From a bacterium (GTDB taxonomy: Bacteria > Bacteroidota > Ignavibacteria > UBA10030), in NCBI GenBank assembly GCA_007280275.1, contig QYQB01000123.1:1-47170 (forward strand): DNA of 47,170 bases, written 5' to 3'. Made by a program: the position numbers and the translations under genes. This document shows positions 1 to 8,802 of this stretch, piece by piece. Position 1 is the stretch's first letter. Each line of letters opens with the position of its first letter. The notes beneath the pieces are model-generated. The model searched no databases and was not told where the DNA came from. It was given only the letters and a program-made list of their open reading frames with translations.

Positions 1-690
1 ACGAAGAAGGGACCGAAGAATTCTACGAAGGAAGACTGGTTCTACAAAGCCTACCAGCTTACAATCTCCTTTGATGGCGACAAAGTCCTCGACCGGAAGT
101 TCGGCCAACCCGCCTACAAGCCTGCGATCGATTCCACCGAACATGCCCTTGCCCAGGCACAATATGACAAGGCTGTGGCAACTCTCGAAATTGCGCGTAA
201 AGCAGATCCGAAGGACAACGAGACACTGCAGAGATTGTTGAAAGGCTACGTGGAGTCGAACCGGATTGAGCCAGCCGTGCGTGAGTTCGAGAAAGTTGTT
301 GCCGGCGACACCACCAACGCGAAGACGAATAGATTCATCCTTGGCGTCCTCTACCGGACGATCGGTAGGTACGATGATGCGATTGGGCAATTCAAGGAAG
401 CCACCAAGATGGATCCAAACGATTGTGAGATCATGTTTGACATCGCGGCGACCTACTATAACTGGGGTGTCGACATGATCAAGACGTCCGACGAGAAGAA
501 CGAACAGTCGGATGCGTACAAAGCGAAATTCCAGGCCGCTCTCCCATATATGGAGAAGGTAGCCGAATGCAAGAAAGAAGATGCAAACATCTGGGAAACA
601 ATGGGCACGATCTATGCCCGTCTCGGCCAGCAAGACAAGGCGATGAAAGCATTTGATCAGGCCGATAAGATTCGGAAAGCCATGAAGTAA
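1..690 (+). CDS. TPR-repeat protein, 5'-truncated by the window edge
   Basis: The reading frame is open from the first base of the window, so the true start lies upstream; 229 codons are visible. A GTG at 175 is in frame but nothing marks it as a start, and the residues before it read as ordinary protein. Tetratricopeptide-like helical pairs are recognisable: one around FILGVLYRTIGRYDDAIGQF with the following KEATKMDPND, and a last one with WETMGTIYARLGQQDKAMKA just before the C-terminus. TPRs are protein-protein interaction scaffolds. No enzymatic motif is visible, so the specific role is unknown. The C-terminus is Lys-rich (KIRKAMK). An intrinsic terminator follows 38 bases after the stop, so this is the last gene of its transcript. 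Confidence 0.8.
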   Translation, partial: TKKGPKNSTKEDWFYKAYQLTISFDGDKVLDRKFGQPAYKPAIDSTEHALAQAQYDKAVATLEIARKADPKDNETLQRLLKGYVESNRIEPAVREFEKVVAGDTTNAKTNRFILGVLYRTIGRYDDAIGQFKEATKMDPNDCEIMFDIAATYYNWGVDMIKTSDEKNEQSDAYKAKFQAALPYMEKVAECKKEDANIWETMGTIYARLGQQDKAMKAFDQADKIRKAMK

Positions 691-728
691 GCCGGATTGT
701 TTCGGATGGCTTTTAGATGCACCCTCGT

Positions 729-775
729 AACGCCCATCGGATCGAGACTCTGTTTCGCCGATGGGCGTTTGTTTC
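729..775 (+). terminator. Rho-independent terminator after the TPR gene
   Basis: A perfect 12-bp inverted repeat (729-740 with 758-769, core CGCCCATCGG/CCGATGGGCG) encloses a 17-base loop and is followed by a short T-rich run (TTTGTTTC). It sits between the TPR stop and the DUF3467 start. Confidence 0.7.
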
Positions 776-800
776 GACACGTGTCACAAAAGGGAACGCC

Positions 801-1127
801 ATGAACGAGCAGAACCAGCCACAACAAATCAACATCGAACTGGGTGAGAAAGAAGCGGAAGGGATTTATTCGAATCTTGCGATCATCACCCATTCTCCAG
901 CTGAATTCGTCATCGATTTTACGCGTGTGCTTCCAGGAATCCCGAAAGCAAAGGTTCATGCCAGGATCGTCATGACGCCGCAACACATCAAGATGTTCCT
1001 CTCGGCGATCAAGAGCAATATGGAGAACTACGAAAAGAAGTTCGGAGAGATCAAGCTGGTGGGGGATGACACGGGTGCACCGATCTTCGGTTTTCAACCT
1101 CCGGGCAAAGAGGAGAAGGTCAACTAA
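801..1127 (+). CDS. DUF3467 family small protein
   Basis: A 108-residue protein starting MNEQNQPQQINIELGEKEAE. I chose the ATG at 801 because AGGGA lies five bases upstream; an in-frame ATG at 717 would place the coding region across the preceding terminator. The body (YSNLAIITHSPAEFVIDF, then LPGIPKAKVHARIVMTPQH and a C-terminal helix) matches what I recognise as the DUF3467 family, single-domain proteins of about 100 residues common in Bacteroidota and relatives. The family has no established function. No signal peptide or membrane segment is present, so it should be cytoplasmic. It is convergent with hslU, only 24 bases separating the two stop codons, with no clear hairpin between them. 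Confidence 0.8.
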   Translation: MNEQNQPQQINIELGEKEAEGIYSNLAIITHSPAEFVIDFTRVLPGIPKAKVHARIVMTPQHIKMFLSAIKSNMENYEKKFGEIKLVGDDTGAPIFGFQPPGKEEKVN

Positions 1128-1151
1128 GGAATTTGTGAACTCCCGCTCAGT

Positions 1152-2546
1152 CTAGAGGATGTAGCGGCTGAGGTCACGGTTCTTGACGATGGAGCTCAGT
1201 TTCTCCACCACCAGGCTCTTCGTGACTTGAATGGACGCTGACAGGATCGTATCAGGAGCATCGAACAAGGGCTCCTCAAGGAGGGTTGTCAGAATCGTGT
1301 GCAGTCTGCGCGCACCAATATTCTCAACTTGTTCGTTCACTTCGTAAGCCACTCTCGCAATTTCCCTCACCGCTTCGTCATCAAAGTCCAGGTTGATCCC
1401 TTCCGTCTGGAGGAGCGCGGCATATTGCTTCAGGAGCGCATTCTTCGGTAGGGTGAGGATCTTCACGAAATCGTCTTCCGAGAGGCTCTGAAGTTCCACC
1501 CGAATTGGGAAGCGACCCTGGAGCTCAGGAATGAGGTCTGATGGCTTCGCCACGGTGAACGCACCCGATGCGATAAAAAGAATGTGGTCTGTTTTGACCA
1601 TCCCATACTTCGTGGTGACGCTGGAGCCCTCCACGATGGGGAGCAGATCCCGTTGGACCCCTTCGCGTGAGACATCCGGGCCGGTTGTTTGACCCCGGCT
1701 GCTGGCAATCTTGTCGATCTCATCGATGAAGACGATGCCCGAGTTTTCAACGCGCTGCAGCGCCTCCCTCGTCGCTTTCTCCATGTCAATCAGCTTCTGA
1801 GCTTCCTCCTGCGTCAAAAAGACCTTTGCTTCGGCGACGCTCAGCTTGCGCTGTTTGTTCTTTTTCGGGAAAAGATTCCCGAACATATCCTGCACGTTGA
1901 TCCCCATCTCCTCAAGGCTCATCGGCCCCATAACCTGCATGAGCGGCATCTGTGACGTAGGAACATCGATCTCTATGATGCGATGATCCAGCTCGCCTGC
2001 TTTCAGTTTCTCACGGAATTTCTCTCTCGTCCTCCGGTTCTCTTCTTCATATGCTGCGGTATTTTCTTCGGAGAGGGTTCCTTCCGGTCGGCGGACAGGG
2101 GGGAGGAGTTCATCCAGGATCCGTTCCTCTGCGAGATCAAGCGCTTTTGCCTGGACCTCGGATGTCTTCTCTGCCTTGACCATGTTCACAGCAATTTCTG
2201 TCAGATCCCGGATCATCGATTCCACATCGCGTCCAACATATCCAACCTCGGTGAATTTCGAAGCCTCCACCTTGATGAACGGAGCATGAGCGAGTTTCGC
2301 AAGGCGCCGGGCAATTTCGGTTTTGCCGACACCCGTGGGCCCAATGAGGATGATATTGTTCGGCATGATCTCCTCGCGGAGATGCTCGGGTGCCTGCAGC
2401 CTACGCCAGCGGTTGCGGAGGGCAATGGCAACTGATTTTTTCGCGTTCTGCTGGCCGATGATGTACTTGTCGAGTTCTTTGACTATCTCGCGCGGTGTGA
2501 GTTCGCGGGCACTATCAGAAGCCTGTTCCCTGGGCGTTGAAGGCAT
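1152..2546 (-). CDS. hslU: ATP-dependent protease ATPase subunit HslU
   Basis: A 464-residue AAA+ unfoldase that feeds substrates to the HslV peptidase in the cytoplasm. The sequence shows [20 protein letters not shown] at the N-terminus, Walker A GPTGVGKT (residues 69-76), pore-loop GYVGRD (102-107), Walker B IVFIDEID (271-278), a sensor region near [15 protein letters not shown], and the C-terminal LSRYIL tail that docks into HslV pockets. Length is normal for the family. The ATG at 2546 is one base downstream of the hslV stop, so the pair is translationally coupled. It is the last gene of the leftward DUF3109-rpoN-hslV-hslU operon. Confidence 0.97.
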   Translation of the reverse strand: MPSTPREQASDSARELTPREIVKELDKYIIGQQNAKKSVAIALRNRWRRLQAPEHLREEIMPNNIILIGPTGVGKTEIARRLAKLAHAPFIKVEASKFTEVGYVGRDVESMIRDLTEIAVNMVKAEKTSEVQAKALDLAEERILDELLPPVRRPEGTLSEENTAAYEEENRRTREKFREKLKAGELDHRIIEIDVPTSQMPLMQVMGPMSLEEMGINVQDMFGNLFPKKNKQRKLSVAEAKVFLTQEEAQKLIDMEKATREALQRVENSGIVFIDEIDKIASSRGQTTGPDVSREGVQRDLLPIVEGSSVTTKYGMVKTDHILFIASGAFTVAKPSDLIPELQGRFPIRVELQSLSEDDFVKILTLPKNALLKQYAALLQTEGINLDFDDEAVREIARVAYEVNEQVENIGARRLHTILTTLLEEPLFDAPDTILSASIQVTKSLVVEKLSSIVKNRDLSRYIL

Positions 2547-2547
2547 G

Positions 2548-3084
2548 CTAGAGCTCTTCCACCGTGATGTTGTTATTCGTGTAGATGCAGATTTGAGAGG
2601 CCGCCTGAAGCGACTCCCGCACCACGTCCTTCGCGCTCATCTGCGTGTGCTTGATGAGCATGCGGGCTGCGGCCATGGCATACGCACCGCCGGAGCCGAT
2701 AGCGACCACCCCGTCGTCAGGCTCTATGACCTCGCCCGTCCCGGAAATGACAAGCGAGTGAGTCTTGTCCATTGCTGCGAGGAGCGCTTCGAGTTGACGC
2801 AGATACTTGTCGGTACGCCAGAGCTTGGCGAGCTCAACTGCAGCGCGGACCAGCTGCCCTTGGTGTTGTTCGAGTTTCTCTTCAAACCGGTCAAGGAGGC
2901 TGAAGGCATCGGCAGCTGAGCCCGCGAATCCTACCAGCACTGATCCCTGATGCAGCTTGCGAATCTTGTTCGCATTCTGCTTCATCACGGTTGCACCGAG
3001 GGTCACTTGTCCGTCGCCTCCGAGAGCGATATTCCCCTCGCGCCTTACCCCAAGAATTGTCGTCGCATGGAGTTGTTCTATCAT
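2548..3084 (-). CDS. hslV: ATP-dependent protease peptidase subunit HslV
   Basis: A 178-residue proteasome-beta-type threonine peptidase. It starts [17 protein letters not shown]; the catalytic Thr is predicted to be residue 8, exposed by removal of a seven-residue propeptide, slightly longer than the single Met removed in E. coli HslV. Further family signatures are [41 protein letters not shown] and the C-terminal [14 protein letters not shown]. The ATG at 3084 was chosen because an upstream extension would overlap the end of rpoN and precede the conserved N-terminus by 33 residues of low-quality sequence. It lies 25 bases after rpoN and one base before hslU. Confidence 0.96.
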   Translation of the reverse strand: MIEQLHATTILGVRREGNIALGGDGQVTLGATVMKQNANKIRKLHQGSVLVGFAGSAADAFSLLDRFEEKLEQHQGQLVRAAVELAKLWRTDKYLRQLEALLAAMDKTHSLVISGTGEVIEPDDGVVAIGSGGAYAMAAARMLIKHTQMSAKDVVRESLQAASQICIYTNNNITVEEL

Positions 3085-3109
3085 AGTAAGGAAGTCCCTT
3101 TGGTGGGCG

Positions 3110-4555
3110 TCAGATTTTCTTGCGCAGGCGTGCGATGGGGATGCCCATCTGCTCACGATATTTCGCGACAGTCCGGCGGGCAATTTTCACACCTTCGCCG
3201 CCAACCATGGCGGCGATCTTGTCGTCATTCAACGGTTTCTGCGGATCCTCAACCTCGATGATGTCCTTGATCCTGTGTTTGATCATTCGGTTGGAGACAT
3301 CCTCGCCCGATTCTGTCTCGAGTCCGGACGTAAAGAACTGCTTGAGGGAATGCACGCCGAATTCGGTCTGCACATATTTGCTGTTTACAACGCGGCTAAT
3401 GGTGGAAATATCGACGCCGACCACCTCTGCAATGTCCTTGTAGATCATCGGCTTCAGGACTTCGCCTTCTTCAAACCACTTGCGCTGGCGGTCAACGATG
3501 GCGCGCATCACTTTCATGAGCGTCTGGCGTCGTTGATGGATGGAGGCGATGAACCACTTTGCTGCTTCAAATTTCTGCTTGATGAAATCCTTCGCTTCCT
3601 TGGAAGCTTTCTTCCCCTTCGGCGCAACGAGGTCCCTGTATGCCTTGTTGATGCGAAGGGCAGGCATGTTCCGATCGTGCAGCGAGATGATGAAATCTCC
3701 CTCGTCGTTCTCGACGATGAAGTCCGGGGTGATGTAGTTCTCCTGGGCCGAAAACTGTCCCTCTCCGGGTTTCGGGTTGAGATGTTGAATGAGTTCGATC
3801 ACCCTCTTGAGTGAGTCCATCCCCACATGGAGATCGTTGCCGAGGTTCTCAAACCGCTTGAGTTTCAGATCCTCGAAATGGTGCTGGAGGACCTTCAAGG
3901 CAAGCTCTTTGATGTGAGGATCGCACTTTGTTGTGCGGACCTGAGCTATCAGGCATTCTTGGAGATCCCGGGCTGCAATCCCGGGTGGGTCAAGCAACTG
4001 TATGAGCTTGAGCACCGCTTCGGCCCGTTCAAGGGAGATTTCGAGTCCGAACGTGAGGTTGAGATCTTGTACAATGAGTGCCAGTTCTCGGCGCAGGTAT
4101 CCGTCCTCATCGACGTTCCCGATAATTTCTTCAGCGATGAGGAAGTCCAAGTCATCCTCGCACTGAAGGCGAAACTGACTCAGCAGCCGCTCTGACATCG
4201 GAACTGTCGACGCCAGTGGGCGTTCATATTCCTCTTCCTCATCCTGGGGCTTGTATGATTCGGGACTTTTGTATCCGGCGAGATCGTCGTTGATGTAGTC
4301 TTCAAGTGAGTAGGATTCCTCTTCTTTGTCGTCAACTTTCTCTTCTTCAACCGTTTCGGCGGCAGCTTCTTCCGGTTCATCCTGTTCGGTCTGCTGTTCC
4401 ACCTCGTCGATAGTCTCGAGAAGCGGATTTAGCTCCAGCTCTGTTTTGATGCGCTGCTCAAGCGCCATCGTTGGGAGCTGCAGCAGCTTGAGATATTGGA
4501 CTTGTTGCGGCGTGAGCTTCAGCCCGAGCCGCATTTGTTGAGAGAGATTTATCAT
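3110..4555 (-). CDS. rpoN: RNA polymerase sigma-54 factor RpoN
   Basis: A 481-residue sigma-54, which directs RNA polymerase to -24/-12 promoters that need AAA+ activators. Region I is the Gln/Leu-rich N-terminus ([20 protein letters not shown]), region II is a strongly acidic linker (about residues 48-95, runs of D and E), then the core-binding domain and HTH ([17 protein letters not shown]), and the RpoN box [10 protein letters not shown] at about 459-468. All three expected parts are present. It is second in a leftward operon, 23 bases after the DUF3109 gene and 25 bases before hslV. Linkage of rpoN to the HslVU protease is notable. No sigma-54-dependent activator is encoded in this window. 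Confidence 0.97.
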   Translation of the reverse strand: MINLSQQMRLGLKLTPQQVQYLKLLQLPTMALEQRIKTELELNPLLETIDEVEQQTEQDEPEEAAAETVEEEKVDDKEEESYSLEDYINDDLAGYKSPESYKPQDEEEEYERPLASTVPMSERLLSQFRLQCEDDLDFLIAEEIIGNVDEDGYLRRELALIVQDLNLTFGLEISLERAEAVLKLIQLLDPPGIAARDLQECLIAQVRTTKCDPHIKELALKVLQHHFEDLKLKRFENLGNDLHVGMDSLKRVIELIQHLNPKPGEGQFSAQENYITPDFIVENDEGDFIISLHDRNMPALRINKAYRDLVAPKGKKASKEAKDFIKQKFEAAKWFIASIHQRRQTLMKVMRAIVDRQRKWFEEGEVLKPMIYKDIAEVVGVDISTISRVVNSKYVQTEFGVHSLKQFFTSGLETESGEDVSNRMIKHRIKDIIEVEDPQKPLNDDKIAAMVGGEGVKIARRTVAKYREQMGIPIARLRKKI

Positions 4556-4578
4556 GCGTCAAAACATAGTGTCAAAGA

Positions 4579-5175
4579 CTAGGATGCGTTTCCTTCTGCT
4601 CTTCCGGCGCGGCAATACTCCGCGAATTGATCGTAGGATCGTTCTCCGTACGCCCGCGTCAAGGATGTGTGCAGGAATTCCCATAGAAAGACATGTTCCA
4701 TCACGCCGCGTTCCAGAGCAGGACGACACTCGGCGATTTCCTCGAACCGCAATCGTTCAGGTGAGCCCGGAGCTACCCGAATCGGGAAGAGATGGCAAGA
4801 GAGCGGTTTGCGCCACGAAAGTTCGCTATTTAGATACGCTTTTTCAAATGCGCACTTCGCGATTTCGTTTTCAAAAATGGCAAAAACACACGCTCGTTTG
4901 TCCACAACCTGGGTCGTGTGATCACCCGGTCGACCCTGAACAAGGCCCCGCTCTTCGATGGCGTCCTTGTGCCGAAAACTGAGGTATTTCTTTACAATTG
5001 GATACGCTTTCTCAATTTCATCGAGCTCTTCGTTGAGAAGGGGTGCGCCCCGCTGACCCGGCATCGTGCAACACGCACCTTTGCACCGCTCCAGATCGCA
5101 GACAAATTCGATGTTGGGGATCTTGGGGTCGATGAGGACTCGTTCGAGCATGTCCAATTTCCAGTAGTTCTTCAC
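4579..5175 (-). CDS. DUF3109 family cysteine-rich protein
   Basis: A protein of up to 198 residues. Conserved cysteines lie in FVCDLERCKGACC, DKRACVF, AKCAFE, KPLSCHLFPIR and AECRPALE, a pattern I recognise from DUF3109 proteins, which resemble the YkgJ zinc/iron-cluster superfamily and are typical of Bacteroidota. The role is unknown; metal binding is inferred from the cysteines. The start is uncertain: GTG at 5175 gives the full length, while an ATG at 5151 (MLERVLIDPKIPN) would begin close to where family members usually begin. It is the first gene of the leftward operon with rpoN and hslVU, diverging from the ECF sigma gene at 5307; the 131-base gap should carry promoters for both, but I could not identify them. 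Confidence 0.8.
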   Translation of the reverse strand: MKNYWKLDMLERVLIDPKIPNIEFVCDLERCKGACCTMPGQRGAPLLNEELDEIEKAYPIVKKYLSFRHKDAIEERGLVQGRPGDHTTQVVDKRACVFAIFENEIAKCAFEKAYLNSELSWRKPLSCHLFPIRVAPGSPERLRFEEIAECRPALERGVMEHVFLWEFLHTSLTRAYGERSYDQFAEYCRAGRAEGNAS

Positions 5176-5306
5176 CGCTAAAGTATGATCAATTTCCTTA
5201 AAAAACCAGAGGGTGGGGCCCCTTCTCTAGCCGTCAAGCTTGAAATTGCCTTCGAATTCTGGCAAGTTAACGCTACAACCTTTTTTCAAAGCACAGGTCT
5301 AATCCC

Positions 5307-5906
5307 ATGTCACAAAAGCATGATTCATACACGACAGGCACTATGATCGATCTGGATTTGATACAACGGGCGAAGCGAGGGGATATGGGTGCGTTCGAGG
5401 AGCTCGTCTTCCGATACGATAAACAGGTGTTGACGATTGCAGCCCGTCATGTGCAAAGTTCCGAGGATGCGAAGGACATCTATCAGGAGGTCTTTCTGAG
5501 GGTGTATCGGTCGCTTCCAAAGTTCCAGCTCAGAAGTCAATTCTCAACGTGGTTGTTCCGGATCACGACGAACGTCTGCCTCACGCACAGATCGAGACGC
5601 AAACGACATTTGCACGCATCGATCGATCACGATACTGACGATGAGCACGGGGGAATTCTTGCTGAGGCTATCCAGGAGTCGGGCACGGCGGACCAACACG
5701 CTGAACGGGCTGACACGGCTCTACACGTAGGTCGGGCACTCGAGGCTCTCTCACCAAAGCAGCGGATGGTGTTCACGATGAAGTACTACGAAGGATACAA
5801 GCTACGCGAGATTGCAGAGATGATGGGGTTGGCAGAGGGGACTGTCAAACGGTATCTTTTTGTTGCTACGCACAAGATCCGGAACTCGCTGAAGGATCTT
5901 CTGTAG
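5307..5906 (+). CDS. ECF-type RNA polymerase sigma factor (first module)
   Basis: A 199-residue sigma-70-family ECF factor with only the two core domains. Sigma2 spans about residues 20-95 (AKRGDMGAFEELVFRYDKQV, then DAKDIYQEVFLRVYRSL and FSTWLFRITTNVCL). Sigma4 spans about 140-195 (LEALSPKQRMVFTMKYYEGY and the helix-turn-helix LREIAEMMGLAEGTVKRYLF). The ATG at 5307 has AGGT nine bases upstream; an internal ATG at 5343 is possible. Thirty-four bases downstream is the cognate zinc-finger anti-sigma gene, the standard arrangement in which the anti-sigma holds the sigma at the membrane until a signal releases it. The target promoters are not known, but autoregulation of this locus is the usual case. 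Confidence 0.93.
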   Translation: MSQKHDSYTTGTMIDLDLIQRAKRGDMGAFEELVFRYDKQVLTIAARHVQSSEDAKDIYQEVFLRVYRSLPKFQLRSQFSTWLFRITTNVCLTHRSRRKRHLHASIDHDTDDEHGGILAEAIQESGTADQHAERADTALHVGRALEALSPKQRMVFTMKYYEGYKLREIAEMMGLAEGTVKRYLFVATHKIRNSLKDLL

Positions 5907-5940
5907 CAGGAACGAAACAAGGCACGATGAGGACAAGGCC

Positions 5941-6909
5941 ATGAACCATGATCAGTACCGGGAGCTGCTCCATCTCTCCCTCTATCGAGAGCTCAATGAC
6001 GAGCAAGGGCAAGAGTTGAGCCAACATCTCACGACTTGCAGCTCTTGCTCCGAAGAATTCGCTCAGTTGAGGAAACTCGATGCGATCCTGCACCAGGGAA
6101 AGCAGCTTGAAATCACGGACGCTATGCTCGACGAGGCAAGGCGCGAACTACGCGTTGCGATACGTATGGAGCGAACCAAGCGTCGCCGGTGGCTCGGATT
6201 GATTGAAGGCTTCAATATTCCCTGGTCCCCTGGATACAGGGTGGCACTTGCCGGCGTTGCTACGCTTCTTGTGGGGATCTCTGTCGGCTATGTCGCCTTC
6301 GCGCCATCCGACGGCCCAGGAGTCGCTGGGATTATTCCAGCAGTGGGAACCGGAGAAGTGGAACGCAGCCAGACGCGCGTCTCCGGCTTCCGGTTTATGC
6401 AGCCCGTGTCTGACAACGGTGATGTGGAGTTCACTTTCGACATTGTGACGCCGGTCAGGATGAAGGGAAACGTTTCCGAAAACTCCGTGCAGCGGGTTCT
6501 CGCCCAGGCTCTTGTGAGCGAGCAGAATCCGGGGGCGCGACTGCGAACGGTTAGCGCACTGGCAAATCAGGCCGAATCCACGATGAACCTCGATGTAGAG
6601 ATAAAACAGGCACTCCTTCAGACGCTCAAGTCGGATGCAAATGTGGGAGTCCGTAAGGAAGCACTGAAAGCGCTTCAGAAGTTTCCAATCGACAAGGATC
6701 TCAAGGAGGCATTGCTGTACGTGCTTTCTCATGAATCGAATCCAACAATGCGCATCGATGTGATCAACCACCTTGAGAAACCGATGCTCTCTCGAGAGCT
6801 CGCCGGTCAGGACATTCTGGATGTGCTGAAAGAACGCATGCAATCTGATAACAACAATTATATCCGTCACAGAGCACAAAACATCTATGAGGAGGTACAA
6901 CAACAATGA
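5941..6909 (+). CDS. Membrane anti-sigma factor with zinc finger and C-terminal HEAT repeats
   Basis: A 322-residue protein. The N-terminus is a zinc-binding anti-sigma domain with the HxxxCxxC signature H29, C33, C36 (QHLTTCSSC). A basic patch RTKRRRW precedes one transmembrane helix at about 101-120 (VALAGVATLLVGISVGYVAF). After a linker, residues from about 185 to the end form several HEAT-like helical repeats (for example LLQTLKSDANVGVRKEALKA and LLYVLSHESNPTMRIDVINH). By topology the zinc finger is cytoplasmic and binds the ECF factor encoded just upstream, while the HEAT array should be extracytoplasmic and could be the sensor. A HEAT array on an anti-sigma factor is unusual. The stop overlaps the next start (ATGA), indicating coupling with the DUF4097 gene. 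Confidence 0.85.
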   Translation: MNHDQYRELLHLSLYRELNDEQGQELSQHLTTCSSCSEEFAQLRKLDAILHQGKQLEITDAMLDEARRELRVAIRMERTKRRRWLGLIEGFNIPWSPGYRVALAGVATLLVGISVGYVAFAPSDGPGVAGIIPAVGTGEVERSQTRVSGFRFMQPVSDNGDVEFTFDIVTPVRMKGNVSENSVQRVLAQALVSEQNPGARLRTVSALANQAESTMNLDVEIKQALLQTLKSDANVGVRKEALKALQKFPIDKDLKEALLYVLSHESNPTMRIDVINHLEKPMLSRELAGQDILDVLKERMQSDNNNYIRHRAQNIYEEVQQQ

Positions 6910-8072
6910 AAACTACCATGAGAGTATTTTCGTTTACTATGCTTCTTGCTTTGCCGCTGCTTCTGGCATTTGGCAGACAAGCCGAGCAGGACTCACGCTC
7001 AAAGTCATTCGCCGTTGCTAAAGGGGGAACTCTCGAAGTGCGCGTTGACGGTGGTGACATTCGGATCTCCGTGTGGGAAAAGAATGAGGTGTTGGTGAAA
7101 ACGGAGGGGATCGATGAAGATGAACTGGACCAATTGAAAATGAAACAGAGCGGGAATGATGTCAGCGTTGAATTCCGTAATCGGCGCGGCTGGAACAACT
7201 GGAGCAGCGGCCATCTGCGGTTCGATATCACTGTGCCCTCGCAATACAACGCTAATCTGCACACGTCCGGAGGTGACATAGATCTGCGTGGCACGATCAA
7301 TGGCCTCGTTAAAGGATCCACCTCCGGCGGCGATGTGAAACTCGAGAACGTCAGAGGTGGCAAGGTTGACCTTTCTACCTCGGGCGGAAACATGCGCACA
7401 GGCGATGTCCAGGGTGATGTGACCTTGCGAACCGCGGGTGGGGATATAGAAATGGGCACTGTCGGCGGAGAGGCAAACGTTTCGACTTCAGGTGGAGACA
7501 TCACCGTAAAAAGCGTGGGCAAGTCGCTCAGGGCTACTACTTCCGGAGGAAATATTGATATCGGCGATGTCGGTGGGGAAGCGAAGGTGTCGACTTCTGG
7601 TGGAGATGTGAGAGTTCGGAAGGTGTCCGGCAATGCCTCGCTCAGCACATCGGGCGGGAACATTGAATTGGAAGCGGCCAGCGGCTTTGTGAAGGCCAAC
7701 ACGTCAGGCGGCGATATTTCATTGCGGAATATCACAGGCTCTATCGAAGCCGGCACGTCAGGTGGGAACGTCGAAGCTGAAATGCGGCCGAGCGGCAAAG
7801 GGAAAAGCAAGCTCACCTCAGCAGGCGGCGACATCACACTCTCGATCCCCGAAGACGCCAAGGCGACCATCGAAGCCACGATTCGTATCCAGGGCCGATG
7901 GAACAGCCGTCGGGATAAGTACAAAGTGCGCTCCGACTTCAAGGCCGATTCCTATGAGCAGGATGGAGACGAGGGGGATATCCTGGCGACGTACAAACTC
8001 AATGGCGGTGGCGACCTGATTGAACTCAAGACCGTGAACTCCGACATTACTATAAAGAAGCTCCACAAGTAG
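6906..8072 (+). CDS. Secreted DUF4097-type repeat protein (beta-helix/adhesin-like)
   Basis: A 388-residue protein with an N-terminal signal peptide (basic MKTTMR, hydrophobic VFSFTMLLALPLLLAF). The centre consists of about eleven tandem repeats with an 18-residue period, each containing TSGGD or TSGGN followed by alternating hydrophobics; this is typical of DUF4097, predicted to fold as a right-handed beta-helix. The C-terminal part (KVRSDFKADSYEQDGDEGD and after) is non-repetitive. No membrane anchor follows the signal peptide and no lipobox is evident, so it is probably periplasmic or surface-exposed. It overlaps the anti-sigma gene by four bases, so it is made with the sigma/anti-sigma pair and may be either the sensed ligand or an effector. 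A strong terminator follows. Confidence 0.85.
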   Translation: MKTTMRVFSFTMLLALPLLLAFGRQAEQDSRSKSFAVAKGGTLEVRVDGGDIRISVWEKNEVLVKTEGIDEDELDQLKMKQSGNDVSVEFRNRRGWNNWSSGHLRFDITVPSQYNANLHTSGGDIDLRGTINGLVKGSTSGGDVKLENVRGGKVDLSTSGGNMRTGDVQGDVTLRTAGGDIEMGTVGGEANVSTSGGDITVKSVGKSLRATTSGGNIDIGDVGGEAKVSTSGGDVRVRKVSGNASLSTSGGNIELEAASGFVKANTSGGDISLRNITGSIEAGTSGGNVEAEMRPSGKGKSKLTSAGGDITLSIPEDAKATIEATIRIQGRWNSRRDKYKVRSDFKADSYEQDGDEGDILATYKLNGGGDLIELKTVNSDITIKKLHK

Positions 8073-8097
8073 CCCATCATTTTGGTTTCGATGGTCG

Positions 8098-8135
8098 AAC
8101 CCCCGCCTCTTCAATGGGACGGGGGTTTTTTTGTT
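8098..8135 (+). terminator. Rho-independent terminator ending the first ECF operon
   Basis: An 8-bp GC-rich stem (AACCCCCG at 8098-8105 with CGGGGGTT at 8120-8127) is extended by two further G-C pairs across a bulged A, and is followed by a run of seven Ts and more T-rich sequence. It separates the first sigma module from the second. Confidence 0.88.
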
Positions 8136-8247
8136 TGATTTTTGGCATCTTCCTGTTATAGGTTCCAAAGGATTTGTAGATTTTCATGTCAACCGAATCC
8201 CCAACCTGTCGTCTAATAACTGACAACCAGAAGAGGAAGCCTTCCGA

Positions 8248-8802
8248 ATGCCCGCTGACCGGGAGCGGCAACTGATACTTGATGTGCAGGAGGGAAGCCA
8301 TGACGCATTTCGTCAGCTCGTCGAACTGCATATGCGGCGGGTGTACGATCTCGCATATGGTTTTGTGAGTGATCACGATGATGCAGAAGACATCGCCCAG
8401 GAAGTGTTCGTGAAGGTGTATCATTCGATCAAGCATTTCAGGCAGGAGTCGGGTTTCAACACGTGGGTGTATCGGATCGCTGCCAACACGTCGCTTGATC
8501 GGTTGAAGCAGCGGAAACGTTTGGCTGCGCGGCTTGTCCCGATGGAAGAATCACAGATCAGTACGCTTTCGGCTAACACAGGAACAGACCAAATCGATAC
8601 GACCGCCCACATTGAACGAGCACTGTACGAACTGCCGACCTTGCAGCGCGCCGTAGTAATCCTCCGCCATATGGACGGATTCTCCACAAAACAAGTGAGC
8701 GGCATTCTCAGATGCTCGGAGGGAACAGTGAAGACTCATCTTCACCGCGGACTGAAGAAAATGCGAAAGCTGTTGCACGAGGTAGGGGAGGTGGAGACAT
8801 GA
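8248..8802 (+). CDS. ECF-type RNA polymerase sigma factor (second module)
   Basis: A 184-residue ECF sigma factor. Sigma2 covers about residues 8-85 (VQEGSHDAFRQLVELHMRRV, DAEDIAQEVFVKVYHSI, FNTWVYRIAANTSLDRLKQR). Sigma4 covers about 120-175 (ALYELPTLQRAVVILRHMDG and the helix-turn-helix TKQVSGILRCSEGTVKTHLH). It is clearly a different subtype from the sigma factor at 5307, being closer to the RpoE/SigW style. ATG at 8248 has GAGGAAG about nine bases upstream. The stop overlaps the anti-sigma start by four bases (ATGA), so the two are made in a coupled ratio. Its transcript begins after the terminator at 8098-8135, so regulation is separate from the first module. Confidence 0.93.
   Translation: MPADRERQLILDVQEGSHDAFRQLVELHMRRVYDLAYGFVSDHDDAEDIAQEVFVKVYHSIKHFRQESGFNTWVYRIAANTSLDRLKQRKRLAARLVPMEESQISTLSANTGTDQIDTTAHIERALYELPTLQRAVVILRHMDGFSTKQVSGILRCSEGTVKTHLHRGLKKMRKLLHEVGEVET

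Noticed and set aside
2957-3814. A 285-codon plus-strand open frame over hslV and rpoN
   Set aside because: It is antisense to two well-defined genes and resembles nothing.
6148-6906. A 252-codon minus-strand open frame opposite the first anti-sigma gene
   Set aside because: The plus strand has clear zinc finger, TM and HEAT features with coupled starts; the antisense product has no recognisable domain.
6764-7942. A 392-codon open frame on the minus strand opposite the DUF4097 gene
   Set aside because: It is a shadow of the repetitive coding strand: the Ser/Pro-rich repeats mirror the TSGG repeats, and there is no family resemblance.
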